In this document: piece after piece, positions 50,191-59,800 of the stretch
How positions within the stretch are numbered: position 1 is the stretch's first letter
How the letters are laid out: each line of letters begins with the position of its first letter
Assembly (NCBI GenBank): GCA_943736015.1
Contig: OX031062.1
Coordinates: 60,810,962 to 60,874,961 of the forward strand
Length of the DNA: 64,000 nucleotides
Source of the DNA: Tridacna crocea
Taxonomy: Eukaryota > Mollusca > Bivalvia > Cardiida > Cardiidae
Direction of reading: 5' to 3'
Translations under genes and position numbers: made by a program
The notes under the pieces: generated by a model
The model's database searches: none
The model's input: the letters and a program-made list of their open reading frames with translations, nothing else
What the model was told of the DNA's origin: nothing

Positions 50191-50771
50191 TCGATCAATC
50201 TCTTGTTGCGTGTCGTCCTCTCATTGCCTTCCGGAAATAAATATCAGTGGTTTTAGTAGATTCTTTTAGTTATCTCCCTTGTTACTCTTGGTTCCCTTTT
50301 ATTGTACGGGAGAGAGAATAATATACTCTCGATGCAGGATATCATGTTCCTGTTGTCATTAGTAACATCAGCTCGTAAATAGATGGCTGACGATTTCCCA
50401 AACAACGACTTTGGACTGTAGACTATTTCCAAAAGTATGCTTATATCACAAAAATGATCCGCTAAATCAAAACCTTGCGAAGACTTCATAGTTTTCCTGT
50501 CATGAACAAATATTCAATGATATACCAGGTGCAAAGGATCGTTTATTTTTCTAACTCTACTTAAAAAGCTTTGACATTTTGCGTCCAAAGAGGCAAAACT
50601 GCCGAAAGCGTCGGTGGCCGTTTGCAGATCTAACGATGCGTTTTTATATTGAACGAAACTGATTTTTCATGAATGGCTAATCCGTAATCAATATTTAATT
50701 ACACAATTTTTTATTACACAAGGTTGAAGTTTTAAAAGGAAGCAAATGTTATGAATGTATTTTCATTTTAG
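50191..50771 (+). promoter_or_regulatory. Upstream region of the CFAP100 start exon
   Basis: The exon at 50772 starts with an acceptor, so this is probably intron or promoter-proximal sequence. No upstream exon, TATA or X-box was found within it. Confidence 0.3.
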
Positions 50772-50876
50772 ATTGCTGATTTCTGTGACATCTAAGAATA
50801 AACAAAATGGCTGATTCACCAACTCGATCAAATGCAGAATCTCCCAATGCTTCAGTGGCTTCTGGAAAGAAATCAA
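50772..50876 (+). CDS. CFAP100: CFAP100 exon with start codon (residues 1-23)
   Basis: The acceptor TTCATTTTAG ends at 50771. The first 35 nt are untranslated, with an in-frame TGA at 50786-50788, and the ATG at 50807 sits in AACAAAATGG. It encodes MADSPTRSNAESPNASVA and more, a Ser/Ala-rich disordered leader, and ends in phase 1 at a GTAAGA donor. Because it opens with an acceptor, at least one non-coding exon must lie upstream. It was not located. Confidence 0.85.
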
Positions 50877-53800
50877 GTAAGAAGATTTTTTCCTTTCTGT
50901 TTCCTAAACTCTTTACCAAACAACAATATTTTAAGCTTATCCAAATTGAAAGCATTTGCATATGACAAAATGAAAGTGACTGTAAATTTGAAATTTGTTT
51001 TGTAAGGAGTAGGAAGCATTGTGGGAAAAGGAGAAAATGCTGGTTACCAGCATTCTTTCTCCTTTTCCCTAAATGTTTTCTAAAGGCTTCTTTCTTAGGG
51101 TCGTCAAAAGTAGGGATTGTGTGGTAATGGGTTAACTGGTTTCAATTAATACTTCTATAAATTTTCAAAAGGTCAAAGGTGCCACCCTAATGTACTTCAT
51201 CTGTATTGACAAAATCTATATAATATTTACAGAGATTAGGTGAAGGTTTTTGTTTCCCTGTCATTGTGAAGTTGCCTCTCCTGATGGCAAAATCATTTTT
51301 ACTTCCTGCTATATGCATCCAGAATCAATATCATCTGATAGGATACAATGTGTTGGTTATAAAACAACCCGGTGTTTTAACATTCCTGTGACAGAAGCCT
51401 TTTCAAAATGTTATAGGAAAATACTGGTACCCAGCATTTTTCCCTTATGTCACAATGTTTTCTATTCTGTAAGAGAATCTCTCAACATTTGTATCATTCT
51501 CAATTTTTTGGTTAGCATGTACTATCAACTCTGAGTAGTCTGAAATTTGTCATTAGGGAATGGGTATAATGGGGATAAGTTAACAAGCAATAACAAGAAC
51601 TCATAACCTTCTGTAACAAATTTAAACTAAACATATCAAAGACATGTATGAAAGATATGGGTTATCAACGTAAATGAGGATTGACACGCTAAAGTATGTG
51701 AAAACCTAATGGTAGAAGCGAAGGTGAAATGGCTTATTAGAAGAGCTTACCCCTTTTATATCAATGGCTTCAAAATTAATCAGCTGCACAACAAGGGAAG
51801 CTGTATGTGGGATGTGGTTAGGTGGTAAAGAGAAAGCCTTTTATTTTGCTTTTTATAATTTGATCACAAAATGCTAAGCCTTTTACCAAACAAAAAAATT
51901 ATGGACTGGTCCAAATTGAAAGCATTTGCAGACGACAAAATAAATGTGACTGAAAAACTGAAATTAGTTTTGGGAAGGGTAGAAAACATTGTGGGAAAAG
52001 GAGAAAATGCTGGCTACCAGCATTTTCTCCTTTTCTCACAATGTTTTCAAAAGGCGTTTTTCTCATGGTCGTTAAAAGTCGGGATTGTGTGGTAGAGAGT
52101 TAAATACGGTACATCATGTTACAAGCCAAACCTTCACCATTAAACCACTTTTCACTACCGTAATGTTTTGATGGCCAGTATAGATCTCTATCAGGCTGCA
52201 TAAAACACAGAATGAAAATGCCTGTTTGGTTTATTTGACACTCAAAGAGTTAATTTTAGATTTACTAAACTCGTTACCAAATGACAAAATTTTAGATTGG
52301 TCCAAATGGAAAGCATTTGCAGATGAAAAATTAAATTTTGTTAAAATGCTGATTTCTTTTTTTCAATGGGTAGAAAACATTGTGGGAAAAGGAGAAAATG
52401 CTGGTTGCCCCAATGTTTTTTTCCCACAATGTTTTCAAAAGGCCTCTTTCCCAGGGTTGTTAAAAGTCGGGATTGTGTGGTAAAGAGTTAAATAATGAAG
52501 TTTCTTTGAGTTGTAATTCTGTGTACTTCATACCTACCTCTCTAAATACCATCAATATGTCATCTTTATTTATTTCATTTTTGCATTGATTGGATTATTG
52601 GCAGTATCACAACTTTTGTCTAGGGCAAGAGAACCAGTCCAGAGCTTCAGGCAGATCAGGAAGAGTTACATTCCCTAACTCAGCAAAATCAGACTCTGAG
52701 CACTCTCTTCTGTCAGGTAAACATAATTGTAAAGGTTATAGTCTGTTTACATATATCTGAACATTCTGGAAAAGAAAAATTGCATAAAGATAAGTTACAA
52801 ATCATCCTTGTAAAGTATTGATGATCAATATGCACCAGTTGGTGTTTAAGCCTTTACCAAACAATCCCTGGTTTTTACGTCCCTGAGATAGAAGCCTTTT
52901 GAAAACATTGCGGGAAAAGGAGAGAATGCTGGTAACCAGCATTTTCTCCTTTTCCCACAATGTGTTCTACTCTGATTGAAAATTTTTTCGATTTCTGAGT
53001 TACGTTTATTTTCTGTCTGCAAGTGCTTTCAATTTGGACCAGTATAAAATTTTGTCAATTGGTAAAGGGTTAAAACATAAAAATCCATGTAAAATTGTTA
53101 TGAAACATGTGCTGTAAGGTTTCAAAAATAAGTTGTCATAACCTGATATAATAGTTAGCATTTTGAACTGTTCACTGTCCTGGCTGTTGTGAAAAATACC
53201 AACAAGACACTATACAGATAGGAGATGACTTATTTAGCAAAGTAGAGCAAAATATACCAAACATACCTTTAACTGATCACCGAACGACAAAATAATAGAC
53301 TGGTCCAAACTGAAAGCATTTGCAGACAACAAAATGAATGTGACTCAACAATTAAAGTGCCTTTTGGGAGGGGTAGAAAACATTGTAGGAAATTGAGAAA
53401 ATGCTGGTTACCAGCATTTTCTCCATTTCCCACAATGTTTTCAAAAGCCTTCTTTCTCAGGGTCATTGAAAGTCGGGATTGTGTGGTAAAGAGTTAAGAG
53501 AATGATAAGTCTTTGCTTATTGACTAACAAACTTTCAAAAGCTGTCAGCTGCAGAGAAATTAATCAATATACCTCTATAGTTATGATTCAATTTCATACT
53601 TCCCGAAAGAAAGTAAGTGTCAGTTTAACCCATTACCAAACGACAATATTTTAGACTGGTCCAAATTGAAAGCATTTGCAGAAGTTTTGTGAAGGGTAGA
53701 AAATATTGTGGGAAAAGGAGAAAATGCTGGTTACCCGCATTTTCTCCTTTACCCACAATGTTTTCTAAAGGCTTCTTTCTTAGGGGCGTCAAAAGTAGGG

Positions 53801-56800
53801 ATTGTGTGGTAATGAATTAAGCATAATAAATGATCAAACGATGAACAATCCAGTGGGCTGGAGTTGGGTGGGATGGGATTGGATGGAATGGTTCAACAAA
53901 ATAAAAAGAAGGGTTGTGCATGCTATATGCTGAATAACTGTCATACATAGCGATAATATTTAATACATATTGTAAAAGATATAAATGTTGGAACATAAAG
54001 GATGTTCAAAACTTTTTTCCCTAGATGATATGAGCCAAGGACAGAATCCTTTTAAGATGCCCCCTGATAGTGATATCTTTCTGATGAGAGATAAAGAGCG
54101 ACAAAGAAAAAAACAGGTAAAAAGATTTTTTAGGCCATTTTCACCAGTTACTTTGAATTTGATTCTCATTTTGAATTTTGACATCAGTCATGTGGCTTGT
54201 TTTGAAATTTAGAACTAGATCTGACAGTAGAATAGTGGTGAATATATTCCTGGAATGAAATTTTTCCACACTTCTGTAGTATTTAACCCGTTACCTGATA
54301 TGCCAATTTGTGGCTCTTCCATTTCAGCAGCAAATAAAGATATGATGTCAAAAATATGGACAAATGAGGATACAAATATCTCATTGGAAAACATTGTAGG
54401 AAAAGGAGAAATTGCTCGTTTTGAGCAACTTTTCCTTTTCCCACAATGTTTTCAAAAGCTGTCTGTTGTTGATACGTCAAAATGAGTATCTATGGAGTAA
54501 AGGGTTAAAGATACCTCATCAGTCTGCTATTATTGTAAAATTTTGTGAACATAAGAATGTTCATCTCTTAATATCTGAACATTCCTGGATTTTCAATCAG
54601 ATCGAAATCTGTATTTTTTGTTATAAACATGTACCGGTAAAATCTATTGATTTTGAAGTAAAACTGATTTTCCATATTTTTGTATTAATCTTAGCACTAT
54701 TTATGTCAGAGGTTGAAAGAATCATAGATACCATCTTATGAGAAATTAGGCTGGAGGGGAAAGACCAGAAGGAAACAAAGAATAACCCATTACCACACAA
54801 TTCCGACTTTTGACGACCCTGCGAAAGAAGCCTACAGAAAACATTGTGAGAATAGGAGAAAATGCTGGTAACCAGCATTTTCTCCTTTTCCCACAATGTT
54901 TCCTACTCTTCACAAAACAAATTTCAAATTTCAGTCACTTTTATTATTTTTTGTCTGCAAATGCTATTAATTTGGACAAACCTAAAATTTTGTTGTTTGG
55001 TAAAGAGATAACATTTTTTCAATGATATTGAAAACATTGTTGGACAAGAAGCCATTCCCAAAAATGAAGCATTTCATGTTTACCATCATCTTTGCAGGAG
55101 AGACTGCGTCAGAGAGACCTCAAAGTCCATGAAAAGACCACATATGCTTCAAAAGTGAATTTTAAAACTGCAAAGATGATAAAACCGACAGACTCAGATG
55201 AAGAGAAAGAAGATGAAGACACAGATAAAGCAGTTGCAGTTAAAGATGATCCACAGTTCACTATAGCTGTAACAAGAGGTGAACTTTCAGATTTTTTAGT
55301 TGCTGAGTTTCTTACCACATACATGTACATGTCAGAGCTACAGACAGTGGAAGTACAGACAAACCTGTCACTTTTATTGATCAATGAGGGTCCATATTCA
55401 ATAACCATTCTTAAGAACATTCTTTGTCTAATTTTCAAAATTTTGTCCATGTTAAAGTAACATAACTTTTGATTGGCTAAACCATTTGGTTTAGCCAATC
55501 AGAGCTTCTGTTACTTTCACAGTCAGAAAATCTTGAAGAATAAGACAGAGAATGTTCTTAAGAATGGATGGTGAATACGGACACAGATTTTCTTTACCCT
55601 CTACTACATGGCAAAGTTTTATATTCGTCCATATTGAAGAAATTCTCAGAGAATAAGTCAAATGTTTTTTCCTAAAGGATGGTATTTATCCTTTAACACT
55701 TTATCACACAATCCCGACTTTTAACGACTCTGAGAAAGAAGGCTTTAGAAAACATTGTAGGAAAAGGAGAAAATGCTGGTAACCAGCATTTTCTCCTTTT
55801 CCCACAATGATTTCTACCCTTCCTAAAACAAATTTCAATGTTTTAACCACATTTATTTTGTCGTCTGCAAGTGCTTTTAGTTTGGGCAAGTCTAAAATTT
55901 TGTCGTTTGGTAAAGAGTTAATTGGTAGAAACATTGTAGGAAAAGGAGAAAATGCTGGTTACCAGCATTTTCTCCTTTTCCCAAAATATTTTCAAAAACC
56001 TTCTTTCTCAGGATCATTAAAACACAGGATTGTGTAGTAAAGAGTTAAGAGGCCAATCTTTCATTTCCTTCATGTGAAAAATAGGAAGTTAACCTATAGC
56101 AAACATTGGTCCAGAGCTTGCATGTTTCATTTATCCTGCATCTGATCACCCAATATAGGTTTGACTATGTACAAGATTATAAAATGCAATGCACAAAGCT
56201 TTTCTAAATCATACGCTGAGGGAACAATGCTTTTAAGAATCCAGAGATCAGTTTTAACCCATTACCACACAATACCTACTTTTGATGCCCCCGAGAAAGA
56301 AGCCTTTAGTCTAGAAAACATGTGGGAAAAGGAGAAAATGCTGGTAACCAGCATTTTCTCCTTTTCCAACAATGTTTTCTACCTTTTACAAAACAAATTT
56401 CAAATTTTCAGCCACTTTTATTTTGTCTTCTGCAAATGCTTTCGATTTGGACAAACCTAAAATTTTGTAGTTTGGTAATGAGATAAGAGAAAAAAAATAT
56501 TGGTTTCCAGAATTAGATGAAGTGTTACCTTTCACCCATCAACTTTACTGAAAACCATTTCAAGGAAACTGTTGTGATATGTCACAGAAGCACTGTTCAG
56601 GTGCTTTGCCAAAGTTTTCCTGTATTTGATTTTGAATGATAATTTTGACAGATACAATTATCTTATGCAATTTTTTTTATAACAAATATAAAGCCATTAA
56701 GACTTACTGACCATTACCAGTCATCTATCTGATTTCTTCTTAAATGAAAGGGGGAAAAAACTTGTGGATCAGAATCAAGCCCTAGCTCTTTACTACACAA

Positions 56801-59800
56801 TTCCGACTTTTAACAACCCTCAGAATGAAGCTTTCTGAAAACATTGTGGGAAAAGGAGAGAATGCTGATAACCCTTCCCAAAACAAATTTCAAAGTCTCA
56901 TGTCACTTTTATTTTGTTGTCTTCAAATGCTTCAATTTAGACCAGTCTAAAATTTTGTTGTTTGGTAAAGAGTTAATTTCCTTTGAAGCTCATTCTCTTC
57001 AATTAATTGACCTTGAACTTTTTTCTTTTTTACAGATCGTCATGTAGAGAAAGAATCTCTTGCAGAATATATTGCAAAGAAAAGAGAAATGTTTTTAGTA
57101 CAGGTACTAAGATTTCTTTCTTTCTCCAACCATCTCTCATTTTCACTTTCCCTGGTTATTTGTCTTTCACCTGACAAGAAAACGATAAACCCTTTGGCAA
57201 ACAAAGTCAAAATCCGAGGACCTTGAAGAACAAGGCTTTTAAAAACTGAGTGGGAAATGCAGATGTTGCTGTTATCTAGCATTTTATCCTTTAACACAAT
57301 TTTTCTAGTCTTACAAAGATAAGTTCTATCATTTGACCTAAATTTCATTTGTTCCCTGCAAATGTTTGTTATGGAATAGGCAATTAGAACAATACTGGTA
57401 TAAGAATGATAGTGAAAATATAGCATCTGGGTCGGTATTCACCAACCATTCTTAATAATATACTTAGTCTTATATTCTCCAAGGTTTTCTAAATTTGTAA
57501 GTGACACAACTTTTGATTGTATAAATCGAATGGTTTAGCCAATCAGAAGTTGTGTTACTTACAAATGTAGAATATTCTGGAGACTAAGACAGAGAACATT
57601 CTTACGAATGGTAAAAAAATACGGACCCAAATGTGTTTTTCCCTTCTCAAACAGTACTCATTAGGAGTAAAAAGAGATGAAACCCAGAAGTTAGAAGAAA
57701 TAGCACAAGCGGAAGAAAGAAAACTAGAACTTGCTGAACAGTATTTAGAGGAGGATGCGGCCATGTTCGATGAATTCCTCAAAGAAAATGATTCAAATTC
57801 TGCTGAAGCAATGAGAATGTAAGTTGTTCTTTTTCAAAAAGTAAGTTGCTTTTTGTATAAGAATGCTTTTGAACCCATTTTGACAAATAGAGATGGTCGA
57901 TTGTTGGTTTATCTATGCTGTAGTTATACTTACGTAACTGGGGTCTTCTAATCATAGTTAGCTGTGTGATTGGGGAAGTTAACTTGTTACCAAATGACAA
58001 AGTTTTAGACTGGTCAAAATCGAAAGCATTTGCAGACGACAAAATGGAAGTGATAAAAAATTTGTATTGGACTAGGTAGAAAAATTGTGGGAAAAGGAGA
58101 AAATGCTCGTTACCAGCATTTTCTCCTTTTCCCTCAATGTTTTCAAAAGGCTTCTTTGATAGGGTCATTAAAAGTTGCAATTGTGTGGTAAAGGGTTAAA
58201 GCTTTTCATGCCAAAGAAAAAAAGGAAAAAGTGCAGCAGATTTGTCGGATATGGAAAATCAAATTGAGGGAGCGTTTGTTACATGAATACATATAAAAAC
58301 ATTTTCAAAAAGAGTAATTGCTTATCAGATGTTCATTAGAAAGCATAAAAGGTAAAGTAACAGATTACAGGATAGTACAAAGTTGATGATAAATGTGCAT
58401 ATTAATTTGTAATTTAACAGTTTGTTGTATTATGTATCTGCCAGTGGCTTGGAAAGAAAATTGTGCGAAGTACTGGTAAAAGAGGCTCCAGGAAAGCAAG
58501 GATATGTGTACTGGCCCAAGCGATATAACTGAAATAATGTTGAAACAGCATTAACCCAGTACCAAATAAAGAAGTGATAAACAAGTCCGAATTGAAAGCA
58601 TTTGAAGACAAAAAAATGAATGTGACTCAGAAATCAAAAGTTGTACTGGAAAGAATACAAAACATAGTAGAACAAGAGCGGCAAATTGTCGCAAGATACG
58701 CCCGTCTTACCCCAAGTTGTAAAGGTGGGGCATGCACCGGACAAAATTCAAGTATGAAAAACAACAAAGGGCAATAACTCAAAAATAAAGTAAGCAAGAG
58801 TTGTGATTCCTGTGCACTGCACTCCCCATGGATGAGATCTATCCACCCATGAAATTTCATAACCCTAGCTACTATAGTTTTGGAGATATGCTCCGTACAA
58901 AAATTAAGTATGAAAAACGACAAGGGGGCAATAACTCAAAAATTAAGCAAGCAAGAGTTATGATTCTTATGCACTGCACACACCCTCGGTAAGATCTATC
59001 CAGCCATGAAATTTCATAACCCTAGCTAGTATAGTTTTGGAGATATGCTCCGGACATAATTCAAGTATGAAAAACAACAATGGGCAATAACTCAAAAATT
59101 CAGCAAGCAAGAGTTATGATTCCTGTGCACTGCACTCCCCGTCAATGAGATCTATCCACCCATAAAATTTCATAACCCTAGCTAGTATAGTTTTGGAGAT
59201 ATGCTCCGGACAAAATTCAAGTATGAAAAACGACAAAGGGCAATAACTCAAAAATTAAGCAAGCAAGAGTTATGATTCCTGTGCACTGCACTCCCCCTCG
59301 GTGAGATCTATCCACCCATGAAATTTCATAACCCTAGCTACTATAGTTTTGGAGATATGCTCCGGACAAAATTCAAGTATGAAAAACGACAAAGGGCAAT
59401 AACTCAAAAATTAAGCAAGCAAGAGTTATGATTCCTGTGCACTGCACTCCCTGTCAATGAGATCTATCCACCCATGAAATTTCATAACCCTAGCTAGTAT
59501 AGTTTTGGAGATATGCTCCGGACAAAATTCAAGTATGAAAAACAACAAAGGGCAATAACTCAAAAATTAAGCGAGCAAGAGTTATGATTCCTGTGCACTG
59601 CACTCCCCGTCAATGAGATCTATCCACCCATGAAATTTCATAACCCTAGCTAGTATAGTTTTGGAGATATGCTCCGGACAAAATTCAAGTATGAAAAACA
59701 ACAAAGGGCAATAACTCAAAAATTAAGCAAGCACGAGTTATGATTCCTGTGCACTGCACTCCCCCTTGATGAGATCTATCCACCCATGAAATTTCATAAC

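Noticed and set aside
55279-55458. Open extension of CFAP100 exon 4 past its donor
   Set aside because: The next exon joins in phase at 55278 and matches the family, whereas the extension matches nothing and enters a transposon.
55109-55498. Minus-strand open frame of 129 codons opposite CFAP100 exon 4
   Set aside because: It is the antisense shadow of an acidic exon, giving Ser-rich runs, and extends into a fold-back element.
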